DNA from: Cerioporus squamosus | Lineage: Eukaryota; Basidiomycota; Agaricomycetes; Polyporales; Polyporaceae | NCBI GenBank assembly: GCA_022592435.1 | Contig: JABYQS010000039.1 | Coordinates: forward strand, 1-64,000 | Reading direction: 5' to 3' | DNA: 64,000 nt | Shown here: positions 11,623 to 24,095 of the stretch, one piece after another | Layout of the letters: each line of letters opens with the position of its first letter | Numbering within the stretch: the stretch's first letter is position 1 | Notes under the pieces: generated by a model | What the model saw: only the letters and a program-made list of their open reading frames with translations | Told to the model about the DNA's origin: nothing | Databases searched by the model: none | Program-made: the position numbers and the translations under genes

Positions 11623-12703
11623 GAGGAGTGCTACGAGCGCGAGGTGTGTGATGGAACGGTCGTTCTGAGACTGGGTCTAACGGCAGGATGGTGGTGCGCA
11701 GGGCCAAGTCGTAGCTTTGGGGGCTTGCCAGCCTGGTCATAGATTCAGGTTAGAGGGCCGCGCCCTGCATGACGCTGGAGCCGCTTTCCGGGGCCAGAGC
11801 ATGTGCTGTCACAGTATGTTGATGCGCTTTCGAAGAAAACAGCACTAGACGACTGTTGTCGTCTACATAGTAGAGAAGTTAGGAGTTTGAGCCTGCTTGG
11901 AGAGCGTAAGTACACATCTATGGTGAGTAGTAGATGCGTTGAGAAGCTCCTGCGATAGTTGGACGTTCGATACAACTTACTTACTTATTGGCAGTGCGAG
12001 CGCCAAGATTCGTTCCTTGGGGCCGGGCGCACTCTAGGCGCCTCCACCGAGTCGTTGGTGCGACCGTCATCGCTCGACGTGGTCCCGGCGGATCCCCAAT
12101 GAGATCCGGGCTTGAAGGGCAGAGAGAGGATGATTTGCGGCGAAGAGGTTTCGGAGGACGAGGATGATGACCCGGAGAAAGGATCGTAGTAGTACAAGCC
12201 GGCGCACGGAGTCTTCATTTTTCAACTTGTTGCTTAGTCAGCAGGGGCCAAGCCGCCGCGCGGACAGGGAGCCGGGGTGCTGGGGAGCAACCGTGGAGAA
12301 GATTCAGAAGGGCAGGGGAGGAGGAGGCGAAGACCAGTATATACCTGCATGATTTCATAGCTGAGACTCGAATGCTCCATGGCCACCACAAACTCGGAAA
12401 GCATCCTTCTCCCTCAGTCCGATCTCAATGAAATAGATAACATCGTTTTGACTTCGGATTCCCTAGAGCTTTACAAGATTATACAATATCCATGTAACAG
12501 TGTAACAACCATACCCAAATACTTAAGCAGTAAAGAGTCCAGAGTCTCTCCCGTACGAACCGTCCGAGAGCCCAATAAGTAGAAACCATGCATACCCAGA
12601 TCCGAGTACTGACGGTATGACCATCGCATCCGACCCAGCTTATGAGTCCAGGGGGCTACAAAGAGCGTGAGGACAGGCGCATGACTTGGAGCATGAAGAG
12701 CAC
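11623..12703. other. Intergenic between velvet A and the peroxidase
   Basis: About 1.1 kb. The velvet-proximal part (to about 11.85 kb) shares scattered stretches, such as GCCCTGCATGACGC, with the region upstream of velvet copy B, so it is probably part of the duplicated block and holds velvet A's promoter. A 77-codon Ser-rich minus-strand frame (11985-12218) exists, but I cannot support it as a gene. Confidence 0.4.
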
Positions 12704-14394
12704 TCACACAGCCGGGATCGTGGAGATGGCACCTGCAAAGTTGGGAATCAGACGACATTCGTCAATATATAGCGCAAGAGAGAGATCGCACCAGCAACAG
12801 CAGACAGCGTCGGGAACGGCGTCGAAGAGCATGCAGGCTCGATGTCGCTCATGGACTTGCCTGCCGGGAGGAAGGGGTCCGGGACAGTGCCAGTCGGGAC
12901 GGGGATGACGTCGGAGCAATCGGTGAGCGTGCTCTGGTCAAAGCCCAGGAGCGAGAGCTTCTTCATGACTTGCTGGAACTTCGCGAGCATGTTCGCGCGG
13001 TTCGCTGAAACAGACCACGGTCAGCGCCCAGCGTTCGCCACTCGGGACCCTGCTAGCTCCGCCGGCAGATGGACGCAAGAGGGAAGCAGATGTGATTGAG
13101 AGACACGTACAGATCATCTTCTGCCATTCGCACGATGTGCGGGAGTCGCTGTGTGAAGAAGACGAATAAATCAGATGTGGCGCACGTATGTAGGGAAGAT
13201 GGGAATACGGACCGGCCAATCGCGGCGTCCGACGCGAGACGGAACTCGCCTGGGTAGGGCGAGAGTACCTCGCCGTTGTGGAGTGCGTTACCGGGAGTAA
13301 GCGTGCCGTTTAGCATGGTCTCGACGAAGAATTGTGCATCGAAGTCCGAGGGCGTCGAATCGAACGGAGCGCCGGGGATGGACTATCATAGAAGGGCGTT
13401 GAGTCGGCGGTAATCATACAGGGTGTCTGTGCGGGATGTACTCACGTCGTCGACCTTGTCCTGGGCGCCGACGGTATGCGAGATGAGGAGCCACACCAAC
13501 TCGACAGCGCTGAAGCCTGCGTCTCCGACACGGTTGAGGATATCGGTGACCGAGTCTGAGGGAAGGGGAATGAGCCCGTGCGGGGCAGGCTGGGAGTCGT
13601 TAGAGCGGCCTGCGAAGAACGCGATCTGAGGGGCTGCGTTGCAGTTGGAAACACCAACAGCGCCGGCAAACTGGATGCTATCACCGCGAGCGTCAGTAGA
13701 AGCACATCGGATGCGGCCCAGATGAACGCACAAGTCGCCGAACGACACGTTGTGCTTGATCGCGAAGGGACGCTGCGCTTCGATGATATCGTCCAGACCG
13801 AGGTTCGCAGGGTCTGTAATTTCGTCGGCGGTATGGGCCATGATGGAGCCATCTGTTCAAAGATGAGGAGATGACCCGGAATAGTAGAGAACTGTAGCGT
13901 ACCCGCTCCTCCTCCGCTGCAGTTCGATCAGTCGGTGTCCAGGAGCATCTAGAACTCGTGTCACTCACCCAAATTGGCCTGATGCGGTCAGAGAGGGGGA
14001 GAATGCAATGGCGTCGTGGAACGTAAGCTATGAAGGTGTTAGTCCGCTTGGAGTATGCTCGACAGAGAGTTTAGTCACCCGAAGGGACTCGTGTGCGTCC
14101 TCGCCGCACTGTCCGCCGTGGAAGCTGTGGAGATGGTGAGGACCTATCTTATGAGTTGAGGAGCATGACCTACAGATTGGCTTGGATGTCGTCAAGCACG
14201 TCAAACCAGACGCAGCACTAGGGGAGTGAAACATCAGCCTCGGCTGCACGGTAGGTGACAGAGCCCGAGGAACTTACCGCATCGTTTGCAGTCGTCTTCC
14301 CGTTGCTGCAGGTCGCCCGCTTGCTCACAGATGGAACAGCAGCGGCGACGGATGCAGCGAGCACGATAAGGGAGAAGAAGGTCTTGGTGAACAT
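12704..14394 (-). CDS. Versatile peroxidase (class II heme peroxidase)
   Basis: Secreted lignin-modifying heme peroxidase. Twelve exons join without a break. Order: signal peptide (MFTKTFFSLIVLAASVAAA), a KR propeptide site before ATCSNGKTTANDACC, a distal helix GGQCGEDAHESLRLTFHD with distal Arg and His, GGGGADGS for calcium binding, then VELVWLLISHTVGAQDKVDD with the proximal His. Two features define a versatile enzyme. The surface Trp five residues before the proximal His matches the long-range electron-transfer Trp of VP and LiP. The Mn(II) site is also complete: two Glu in GEDAHE and the Asp six residues after the proximal His. The C-terminus runs TDCSDVIPVPTGTVPD to STIPAV. The GGGGAD loop depends on a 14-base micro-exon (13903-13916). 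ATG 14394; TGA 12704-12706. Confidence 0.92.
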
Positions 14395-14492
14395 GACGAG
14401 TGGTGGAAGGGAAGTATCGGGTGGTGCGGCTCCTTGAGCGACGTCGAAGAAGTTGCGGTGTTCGATGCAGACTCCCTCCTGCCTCGCAGAGA

Positions 14493-14499
14493 TTTTATA
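14493..14499 (-). promoter_or_regulatory. TATA box of the peroxidase
   Basis: TATAAAA on the minus strand about 100 bases before the peroxidase ATG at 14394. No metal- or xenobiotic-response element could be assigned with confidence. Confidence 0.6.
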
Positions 14500-16632
14500 C
14501 GGGTCCGTGCATCAGCTTGTTGTGCAGAAGCAGGATGTGCTCAAGGGGCTCGATGGCCGCGTCGGGACCCAGAACGTCGTGCATCCCGAACCGTCGGTCT
14601 TCGAGGCGCGCTCCGCCCATTCTGATGACCAAAAAGGAACGGGGAAGGTTAAAGACAGCCGGGAAGGGACGCGTCGTGAGAGGGAACGCTGACAGGCCGC
14701 GTACGCCCAATGGCAACACCGTGATTGACGCATCTGTTGTAACGCCTTTGTGTTTTGTGTGGCCATGCAAAAGGCACAGACGGCGGGCCCGAACCCACCC
14801 TCGCACCGCCAGGAACGGGCATCGCGCGGTGATAATGGCGAGGACCGTCTCGGGCTGGACAGATCCTTTCCCTCAGTCGGGCGCATGCCCGCGCTGCGTC
14901 GCGCCAAACGAGTAACTGGGTTTCACCGCAGTCGGATTCAGGGACGTCTTGACGTCGATCGTGGGGAGGACTCTCTAGGACTCTGAGGTACAAGCCTTCT
15001 GGACGCCAGGACGTGGGAGAGCGAACGTCCGAGAGCGGGATTTGAGAGTCCAGCAGGTACATAGAGGGCCATTTGCCATCCCCTTTGGCTATGCGGGAAG
15101 CTAAGGGTGACTGGTAGTCAGTCGCGGGCAAGGACCGAAAGTGTGAATGCGCAGTGCTTGTACGTACACAAAGGCAGTGCACATAGGAGGCCATGGGAGG
15201 GTCATCTCCGCAGACTACCGCCGGAACATCAGACAGAGCGAGGCAATGCGTCGTCCTAGGGTCGTGCCTGCACAAGCTTCCAGGAGTCGGGAGTGCTTCA
15301 AGTCGCCTTTCCGTCGCCCGGAGCGAAAGCTCCGGATACCTGACTGGAGCGAACATCGGAGGCGGCAAAAAGCGGTCTGTAACTCGAATGCCGGCGGATA
15401 TCAGGACTTCTGTTCCTTCCAGCGCCTGCCCGAGTGCGCGCCAGAATTGCGTCCACCGCTGCGAACCTTGATACTCACGGTCAAATGCATTCGTAGTCTC
15501 TTGTACCTTTGATCGGGCAGGGTCATAGACTTGGCATGATTGCTTTTGTACGTGCGGTTATACTCAGCGCCTTGTACCACGAGAATACCCAGGAAGTCGT
15601 CCTAGAAACCTTTTTGGTCTACCTGTCGGCTTACACCATAAGGTTAGCAGGCGTAGCCATAACATTTCGCAGATCGCACTCACTCAGAATGTGTTATTAG
15701 CTTCCAAGTAAGCATACTCCTCGAGGTAGGTGGTGGCAGGATGAGATCAAGTGGTTAGGCGCACAGCAGCGCCACGTCACCAGGCTTTTGCCGAACCCAG
15801 CGCACTGGCAGCGCTTATAGAATGCTTTTCTCACTAAACCGTGTCACACCCGCTCACTGCCTCCTCTCCCTCACCTCCATGTACCCCCCTGCAGTTGTTC
15901 TGACGAGTTAAATGATCTCTTTTGACTTCCGGCCCATACGTCCCAGCTCTATGTAACGTTCAATGACTCGCGATGAGTTTCTTGATTGATGACTGCGACA
16001 TCGAACGATAGATCGATGATGGTGGTGCATCGCCGCATCGTGCATCTCTCCATGCCTTGACGACCGTTCTACCAGCTGTGGACTAGCCGAAAGCAAATTG
16101 CACGTGGACTACCGGGATTCTCCTGTGGTCTTTCTTCAAGATCCCGGACTCGGACGCATCTACAGGTCGATACAGACCACAACGTTCAGCCAACCGTTCG
16201 CTCGCAGGGACTCAGGAGTCAGGCAGAAGGTAAGCCTGCGTGGACTTGTTTGAGAGCCACAAAATCTGACGGGTACATACCGCAGACCTGTTCCCATCTG
16301 TCGAGCTCGGGTAGCTGCAGCCTCATTGCTGTGCAGCTGTGTCACCTTTCTTCGACACTTACGCTCCTTATTGGATCGAACCTGCCACTGGATCCTCGTG
16401 CAACCATACGCTTTCATGCTCACGCTGTCAACACTCGACCCACATCCTCCTTACCCGTACTCCCCCGTCCCCAGATCGTAGCCTGCTGGTGTCGCCGTCG
16501 CCGCCGGCTTGTGATCGCAGTCCTCGCAGCCCTTCATATTCACCCTTACGCATCCTCCCACGGTATCTTTCTTGACAACGGCGTTCGTGTTTCATTAGGT
16601 ACATAGCTCGCGCCACGACATACCACGGCGCG
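14500..16632. other. Divergent intergenic region, peroxidase / glutaminase
   Basis: About 2.1 kb separating the divergent peroxidase and glutaminase genes. A minus-strand frame stays open from about 15540 down to 14649 (around 300 codons), but it has no ATG near its 5' end and no recognisable motif. The stretch just before 16633 is CT-rich, as expected for a basidiomycete core promoter and leader. Confidence 0.4.
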
Positions 16633-19600
16633 ATGTACTTCTCGACATTCCTTGCTCTCTTGCTTTCTCTCTTCGTCTCGCCAATCTTGGGGGCTGTGAC
16701 ATGGACTGCGACGCCCTTCAATCCCGCGTCGGTCCCACTCGCCGTGCGTTCGCCCTACCTCTCGGCATGGCTCGCACAAGGGGCGGGCACAGCTCTGAAT
16801 GCCGACTGGCCGACCTTCTGGACCGGTAGCGTAAGTACTTCGCTCGGAAGAGGAGCCCGTCTGACCGGTATGCCCAGATTGTCGGATGGGCAGGTTATGC
16901 GAAGGTCGACGGAGTGGCCTACAACTGGATGGGCAATCCTGCCGTCCCGAACGTCACCGTCACGAAGGCAACTCAGAAAAGCCTGGGGGTAGGTCCGGTC
17001 CCACTGTTTTGAGGACACACACGGGCGTCGGAGCTCACACCGTCATGTCAGTTCACGTCTACCCAGAGTGTGTTCGTCATGACGGCAGGGCCCGTCGATC
17101 TCACCATTACATTCCTTAGCCCCATCGAGGTACATATATTCCCATCCTTCTGTCGGCAGCCAGGCACACCTACTAACCTGCCTTACCAGCCGACAGATCT
17201 CGTCAACCAGTCACTCCCACTGTCCTACTACGCAGTATCGGCCGCGTCCAATGACGGGAAGCCGCACAGCGTGCAGGTGTACGCCGACATCAGCGCGGAG
17301 TGGGTTTCCGGAGACAACACCCTCCTGGTCAACTGGTCCACGACCACGGGTGACGTGCTGACGCACGAAGTGAAGCTCGCAACCGAGACTGGATATACCG
17401 AGATAAACGACCGCATTCAGCGTGAGGATCAATAGCCTAACCTGTCAATTCAACGTGACTGACATCGCCTCAGAGGGTGCGGCATACCACTCCACTCTCA
17501 GTGTACGTCAGAATCTCTCTACTATGTACTCCCGCTTGCTCAACGGATACTTGCCTCAACGTCCACCAGACGTCGGGTACGACCTATCAGACCGGCCAGG
17601 ACATCCTCGTCCGCGCGCAGTTCATCAACAACGGCACCCTCGCGAACACCCAAGACACCAACTTCCGCTCCGTGTCCAACAACTGGCCCGTCTTCGCCTT
17701 CGCGCATGACCTCGGCACCGTCTCCAGCGCGAGCGACCCCGTCGTCTTCTCCGTCGGGCATGTCCGCGATCCCGTCCTGCAGTACGTCATCGTGAACAAC
17801 GCCATCCAAAGCCGGAGCTCGTATTTCTGGACGCGCTATGCATCCATTGGGGACGCTGTGGGTGCTGTGCTGCCGCTTCGTTCCTGCTACTGGTATTGAT
17901 TAAGTGGACCAGATCTCCACGTTCCTGAAGGACTACCCGAACGCCCTTACCCGTGCGAAGGCGTTCGACACGCAGGTAGAGACCGACGCGAAGAAAGTCT
18001 CGGACGACTATGCGTCCATTGTGGCGCTCTCCATCCGGCAGGGCTTCGGCGCGACGGAGATCACGGTTTCGAAGAACGCGGACGGCTCGTTCGACACCTC
18101 GAACGCCCTGACATTTATGAAGGAAATATCCAGCAGCGGTGTGAGCATTGTCCTCTGGTAACGGGTTTCTGGAATTGACTGACCACCTCGCAGAACGTGA
18201 ACACAGTGGACGTGATCTTCCCTGCTTGGCCGCTGTTCTTGTATACCAACCCGGAGATCGGGAAGCAGCTCTTGCTTCCCTTGCTCGAGTACCAGACAAC
18301 GGGCCAGTACCCGAATAAGTGGTGCATGCACGACATGGGTGCGTATCTCTCTTCTCCGGACTGAAATCAATGGTGCTAACGAAATCCAGGTTCGCACTAC
18401 CCAAACGCTACGGGGCACAATGATGGTGAGCAGCCATTCATGAGATTCAATCCGGAGAATTAACCTTGACGGGTTACATACAGGCAAAGACGAACCGATG
18501 CCCGTCGAAGGTAGGCGCCTTTATGTCGCACAGAATGATCGAACTGACCGCCATCGCCCTCCAGAGAGCGGCAACATGGTCATCATGGCGCTCAGCTACA
18601 CGCAGAGAACGAACGACCTCTCGCTCGTCAAGAACTACGTCAGTAATACCTCGCTCTCCTGCATCCTCAGACTCGTCGCACTAGTCATTAACCACTGATC
18701 ATCTCTAGTTCGAGCTCCTCGACCAGTGGGCGCAGTTCCTCATCAGCGACTCGTTGATCCCCGCGAACCAGCTCAGCACGGACGACTTCGCGGGCAGTCT
18801 CCCGAACCAGACGAACCTCGCCATCAAGGGCATCGTCGGCATTAAGGCCATGTCGCAGATCGCGCTCCTCGTGGGCGACAACGCCAGGGCGTCCAACCAT
18901 AGCGTGCGTATACCACTGCCCACTGCTTCCCGTAGTAGGGCACGGCGTGCTGATGCCCCTATGCAGTCTATCGCGGATACATATGCGAAGCAGTGGCAGT
19001 CGCTCGCCGTATCGCCCGATGGGTCCCACTTGACGCTCTCGGTACGTCTCTGCGTCTCGGTTCCCGCAAGTACCATTGAAGGAGATGTCTGATCCCTTGC
19101 TCTCAGTACGGCGACAGCGGCAGGTCAGTCTATGCTCTCGGAAAGAGCTGAAGTACCCACTGACCACGGCCGTAGCTGGGGACTCGCGTACAATCTATAC
19201 GCCGACAAGCTGCTTGGCCTGAACGTCTTCCCGTCCTCGATATATGCGTTGCGTACGTGTCGTGCGTCACTCTGTATTTCCCACTCTGTAGCTCACTCTG
19301 GATTGCAGAGACGTCTTGGTACAGCAGCAGAAACAGTGAGTACTTCACTTCGTCGCCGGGATACGCATCACTCACCGCTATCACAACGCAGACCCGTTCG
19401 GCGTGCCGCTGGACACCCGGTAAGCACCGTTCCTCTCATCTTCAGTCGTCCCCGCTTACCTCCCTCCCACCACACCAGGCACACCTATACCAAGTCCGGT
19501 AAGTCAAACAACCTGCCCGGACGCCCTCTGTGCGCACCAATAGAGCACAGAGCTGACGCACCCCCGCCCTGGCAGACTGGCAGATCTGGACCGCAGGCAC

Positions 19601-20077
19601 CGCCACCTCATCCAGCGTCCGCGACCAGTTCGTGAGCGCAGTCAAGGCCTACGCCGCAGACACCAAGAACAAAGTCCCCCTCGGCGACCTCTACGAGACC
19701 AAGGACGGCACCTGGGTCGCCAACTCCGGCCGCGCCCGCCCCGTCGGCGGCGGCCACCTCGCTCTGGTAAGTGCCCCTCGCTGATCGTCATTGCGCGTGT
19801 GTCGGGGGGGAGGTCTGAAACGTGGCTAACTCGAGCTACTCGTGTGCCTCGGTCCCTTCGCAGCTCGCGCTGCAGTCGGCGCCGACGAACGTCACGAGCC
19901 CGACGGGCACGCCTACGCCTACGGGATCGGGCGGGTCCGCGGGCAGCAGCCCACGTCACTTCGAGTGGTCTGAACCCGGGGAGCAACGCCGGCGTGCGTG
20001 CTGCGTCGGCGGGGGATGCCCTGTCAAGTGTTCTTCTGGGCGCGGCAAGTGCGGTGTTTCTGGGCTTGCTGAGGTGA
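16633..20077 (+). CDS. gtaA: Extracellular glutaminase, GtaA type (DUF5127/DUF4965/DUF1793)
   Basis: Fungal glutaminase hydrolysing L-glutamine to glutamate outside the cell or at its surface. Signal peptide MYFSTFLALLLSLFVSPILG. Ordered blocks: VPLAVRSPYLSAWL, VGWAGYAKVDG, SYYAVSAASNDGKPHSVQVY, PVVFSVGHVRDPVLQY, LSIRQGFGATEITV, NVNTVDVIFPAWPLFLY, KWCMHDMGSHYPNATGHNDG, ESGNMVIMALSY, NLAIKGIVGIKAMSQIA, SWGLAYNLYADKLLGLNVFP and DPFGVPLDTRHTYTKSDWQI. About a dozen GT-AG introns interrupt it. The tail is Thr/Gly/Ser-rich. A GPI-like hydrophobic end (ALSSVLLGAASAVFLGLL, stop at 20075-20077) lies one frame away from the last confident segment, so either a very small intron or a one-base discrepancy lies near 19930-19970; staying in frame would end at about 20178. 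A broken paralog is at 38-42 kb. Confidence 0.85.
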
Positions 20078-20541
20078 TGGCAGTAGGTGACTTGGTGCCA
20101 CGAGTCCGTATTATCATTATTTACTTGGTTGCACCGTTGTCTTTGGGATCTTCGGTTATATTCGCATATGGTCGTTGAGGCAGCAGGCTGCTGCTCGTCC
20201 TTCCTTCCTGTTCCCTTGGGTCTCGAATCGCAAAAATTGCGTTGGGTTGGGTGTGTGTGCCCGAGGATGACGAGGGTATGCGGTTAGCAGTGGCGCGTCT
20301 GAGCGCGAGGAAGGGCTGTACTGAAGGCCTCGTTCTTCAAAGTTGAAGGTCTCAACGGATGCCGACCACGTTGCGAGACGAAGACATTCCTTGACTGACA
20401 CAATCGGAGAAGATGAAGGAGAGACTAAGTGCATTATGATGATGATCGTACAGTGATACAAGTACAGTACTTATGAAGTCCCGGTATAGGCTACATAGGG
20501 GTGTCCGAACGCTTCTTCAAACTCGCAACACAGAGGAACGC
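20078..20541. other. 3' intergenic region between convergent genes
   Basis: The glutaminase and the HAM1-like gene converge here. The stretch is presumably their 3' untranslated sequence; no gene is seen. Confidence 0.45.
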
Positions 20542-23390
20542 TTAAACGACGTTGTACCTGCATGCGCATCATCGTCAGTCAGTATACGCCAAGAAGAACG
20601 ACTAAGGGTGCACTCACGCTTCGCTGCGCCACTCCTCGCCCTTCCTCGCCGCGTCCTGCCGCTCGCCGGCCCGGTTCACCCAACCGGCAGGGTGGCCCGC
20701 CTCGGAGAGCAGCTTGTCCTGCGGCTGCGTGACGACCTTGAACTGCGCGCCACGCTCCTCCTTCTTCGCCTTCGCCTCTTGCTTCGCCTTGTCAGCATCA
20801 GCCTTGCGCTGCTGCAGCTGCTGGCGCAGCACGTCGCGGCGGCCCTTGTCCTCGCTCGCCTTCGCCTCGTTCATCTGGTCGCGCACGCCGACGAGCTGTC
20901 CGTCGACGTACTCGAGCGAGGTGCGCACCGCGCCGCTGATCGCCTTCTGAAGCTGCTTCTTCACGAGACCGGTCGCGAGCGGGCCGAGCATCTTGTAGAG
21001 CGTGTCGTGCTTCGAGTCGCGGATGCTGAACTTGAGCGTGTCGATGGAGGTCGAGATATCCTTGACCTTGAACACGGACGAGCGGTCCTTGTCCGCAGAC
21101 ACAAGGTGGGCGGTGACGGTGAGACCAGAACCACCGAGGAGGACGTCCGCAAGACCGGAGTCGGTGAGCTTCGGCGTCCCAGTCTTCTTACGGAAGTAGA
21201 ACGCCACGTCGCGCATGTCGGCCTGAATCTGACCCAGCGTGAGCTTGAACTCGTGGTGGGTCTCGTCCCTGTAATCAAAAGCGTCAGCGACAGGTTCGCA
21301 TATTACAGCACGTGAGAGACATACTTGATGTTGTTGTACGCGCTGAGCTTGACATGGTTGTGCACGTCGAAAGTGATGAGGTTGGGGAAGAGGTTCTTGC
21401 CAGACAGAGCAAGGTTCTCGATGACGAGATCCATCTGCTCATCCGTGTACTCGATGCGCGGGATGGGGACATAGCCGACCTGCTCGATGAAGGCAGGGAC
21501 GATCTTCTGGCGAATGTCGGCCCAAAGCTCCGGCTTGAACTTGAGGTTGCCTTCGCTATCTAGCAGGAGGTCCTTCGTGAGCTGAGCGAAATTGTTGCCA
21601 ACCCTGCGCACACGTCCGTCAGCAATCTGCGATGACCACAAAGCCGATGGATACGTTACTGCTTGTTGAGAGGATCCTCCGCCCAAGCACCGAACCACGC
21701 GCTAACGCTGTCGGTGAGGTTGTCGAAGTGACCCTTGTACTTGCCCTCGTAGAACTGACGGCCAGTCTCGCGGAGCTCGTTGCCACGCTCGGTGCATTGG
21801 TCGTCGAGCACGTAGCCGGGCTGCAGAAGAACTTCGCGCACATACTCGTCGACCTCGCGGAACCAGTGACGGAGTCGCTCGTCCTGCTGGGAGTCCTCGT
21901 AGAGCGCGCGCATAGCGTCGCCAATGGTGCTCAAGCTACGACCGTTGGCGAACCGCTCGAGAAGGGTGCGAATCTCGTTGAGGGAGGTCTGAACGTTGGG
22001 GTCCGAGGAGATCTGCTGGTGGGAGTCCTTGCCGTGACTCGCGATAGTGCGGCCGTGCGTAGCGTACTCCTCAAGGAAGTTGAGAAGCCACTGCATCGAC
22101 TCCTTGTAGTCATCGTGGCTCTGGCACTCGTAGATGACCTGCAACGAAGCGCGAGTCAGCCTTCAAATTGCATGAAGAACTCAACGATGCGCGCGTACCT
22201 TCTTGAGACGATAGATGAACTGGTCACGGCGCTCCGGAGGGAAGTACTCGTCGTTGAAGAAGTTCTTCGCGCGCTCACGCTGCTCGTTGGCGCGTTCCTT
22301 ATGCTCGTCGGGAACACGACCCAAGAGCTGGTCCTTGACACCAGTGAACTTGTCCTGAAGACGAGCCTTCCGCGTCTGAGCGTCGCCCTCGTCCTTGACG
22401 GGCTCCTCAACCGCTGCGCGCTGGCGGACGTCCTCGGCGTGGCGCTGAGCTTCGGTCTATGTGCGATGACGTCAGAGGCTGCTCTACCCCACCGATCGAG
22501 CAAGTGAACTCACCTGAGCCTGGTTCTTGAGCTCCTCCTTCTTTTGCTGAGCCTCACTCAGTGCCTCGTCGCCTCTCTTGACCTCATCACCCTTCTTGAC
22601 GGCGGTGCCTTGTGCGGGATCGTCGCTGCGAGGGTGGTGTGCGACGCGAATGTCGGTGCCGGGAACCTGGACTTCCGGAACCTGAACGCGACGTTAGGAT
22701 CGAACTCGAGCGCATATAGTAACAATCAACACGTACCGGAGTCTCGTTCGGGCCAACCTTGCGACCACCCTCTGTGTAGAAGGTGTGCTCGGGGGCGGGC
22801 TCGTCGACGCGACGAAGGGCGTCCTCGCTGGGACGCGCCTGCTCGGCAACCTTCTCCGCGCCACGGGCGAGAAGGTCGCGACCGATGACACCGAAGTCGT
22901 TGAAGAGCTTGCGGACCTCGGCGTTGGTGAACACGAGGGAAAGGAGCGTGCGGAGATGCTGGACGGCCTGCTGGCCGTCCGACTTGGCCTTGCCGCCCTG
23001 GACGGGGAGGACGTCGTTGGGGTCCTTCTTGGCCTGGTCAAGGTTGACGTCGCGGGTGTGCCAGACAAAGTTCTGGAGGACCTCGTCGGCGTTCTTCTCG
23101 CGGATGAGGGCGCGGAGGGTATCGACGACGTCGCCGGTGTCGTGGACGAGCTTCTGGCCCTCAGGAGAGAGGGCGTCAGCGTTGGAGAGGAAGCTGTCGT
23201 TGATGTGGGCGAGGATGGAATCGAGTTGGTCGTTGGTGGGAAGCTTGGACTGCTTCATGGCGGTGAAGGCGCCATAGAGACGAAGCTTGCGGTCGACGTC
23301 CGTCTGGAGCTTCTGGCGGTCGATGGGCTCGGTGACGGAGCCGGCGGCGGGGTGGTCGGAGATGTCCTTCTTAGCCTGAGGGAGAGACAT
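20542..23390 (-). CDS. HAM1-like conserved fungal protein (DUF5923 + DUF4449)
   Basis: Large cytoplasmic protein of the fungal HAM1-like family, whose C-terminal region is related to lipid-binding folds; its biochemical role is not established. Reading from ATG 23390: MSLPQAKKDISDHPAAGSV, DRKLRLYGAFTAMKQSKLPT, a charged linker, RRDQFIYRLKK, QWLLNFLEEYATHGRTI, RHWFREVDEYVREVLLQPGY, a FDNLTDSVSAWFGAWAEDP block, VGYVPIPRIEYTDEQMDLVI, then HHEFKLTLGQIQADMRDVAF and a long Lys/Glu/Gln-rich coiled coil. At least six introns. The frame ends at TGA 20614 if unspliced, but a good donor there (GC|GTGAGT) and an acceptor before 20557 would add EAYNVV and stop at 20542; I prefer the spliced end. It is convergent with the glutaminase gene. 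Confidence 0.8.
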
Positions 23391-23515
23391 GATGGTAGAG
23401 TCGAGTCGTAAAGTCGTGAAAAAGTGTGAGTTGAGGTAAAGCAGTTGGTGCGATGAGGAAGTGGTCGTGAGATGGGTCGTAAACTTGTGGGGAGGAAGAG
23501 CGGGAGGGGTCGAGG

Positions 23516-23522
23516 TTATATA
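23516..23522 (-). promoter_or_regulatory. TATA box of the HAM1-like gene
   Basis: TATATAA on the minus strand, about 125 bases upstream of ATG 23390. Confidence 0.5.
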
Positions 23523-23709
23523 CGACGGGGAGACTGGCTGCTGTCGTCATGGGTCCACGGTGGTGGCCTCCTGGGCAGCCGACTCTGGTCCTGGACACCA
23601 CCGCCCACGTCAGTCCTCCGCTCCACCCCACGATACATACCATACACGGCAGCTCTCCAGACGATTTCGCCCCGCCACAGACATCGCTTCGCCCTGATAC
23701 AGTCGAACT

Positions 23710-24095
23710 CCCCTTAACCCATACCATCCAGTAACCCATAATCCCCGATACCACATAAATTTTTGGCCTCCCGGAGTCGGACAGTGGGGATAACCCATAA
23801 ACTCCCAGTAACCCATACCCCATAGCCATTTGGGGGTGGCATAACCCATAACTTTGCTTACCTAACAGGCATATCACTGCCGGAAGGGAGCTATCGAGGT
23901 GGATTACGATCTCTGATGCCATATTATTTGTCAGATCGGTCCGGACACACGGAAAAAGGTCCCCGGCAACCGACGAGGTGGTCGGATAGCTTACCATGAG
24001 CAGGCGCCTACACTACCTGCAGATAACCCATGAGCGCTTGACGGGCGCTCCTTTCCGTAAGCCCATAATCCCCGATAACCCATTTTTGGCCCCTT
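23710..24095. repeat. Cluster of TAACCCATA motifs
   Basis: The nonamer TAACCCATA, or a one-base variant, occurs about eight times in under 400 bases, all in the same orientation. A larger phrase (CCCATAATCCCCGATA, then a TTTTTGGCC stretch) appears twice, near 23733-23766 and 24062-24092. The copies are irregularly spaced, so this is not a simple tandem array. No coding function is visible. Confidence 0.55.

Noticed and set aside
14649..15540. Open minus-strand frame of about 300 codons
   Set aside because: No ATG near its 5' end, no recognised motif, and long chance frames are common in GC-rich sequence.
19930..20077. Calling the intact glutaminase a pseudogene because its GPI-like tail is in another frame
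   Set aside because: All catalytic-region blocks are intact, and the discrepancy lies in a low-complexity Gly/Ser/Thr tail where a small intron or a single-base sequence error would explain it.
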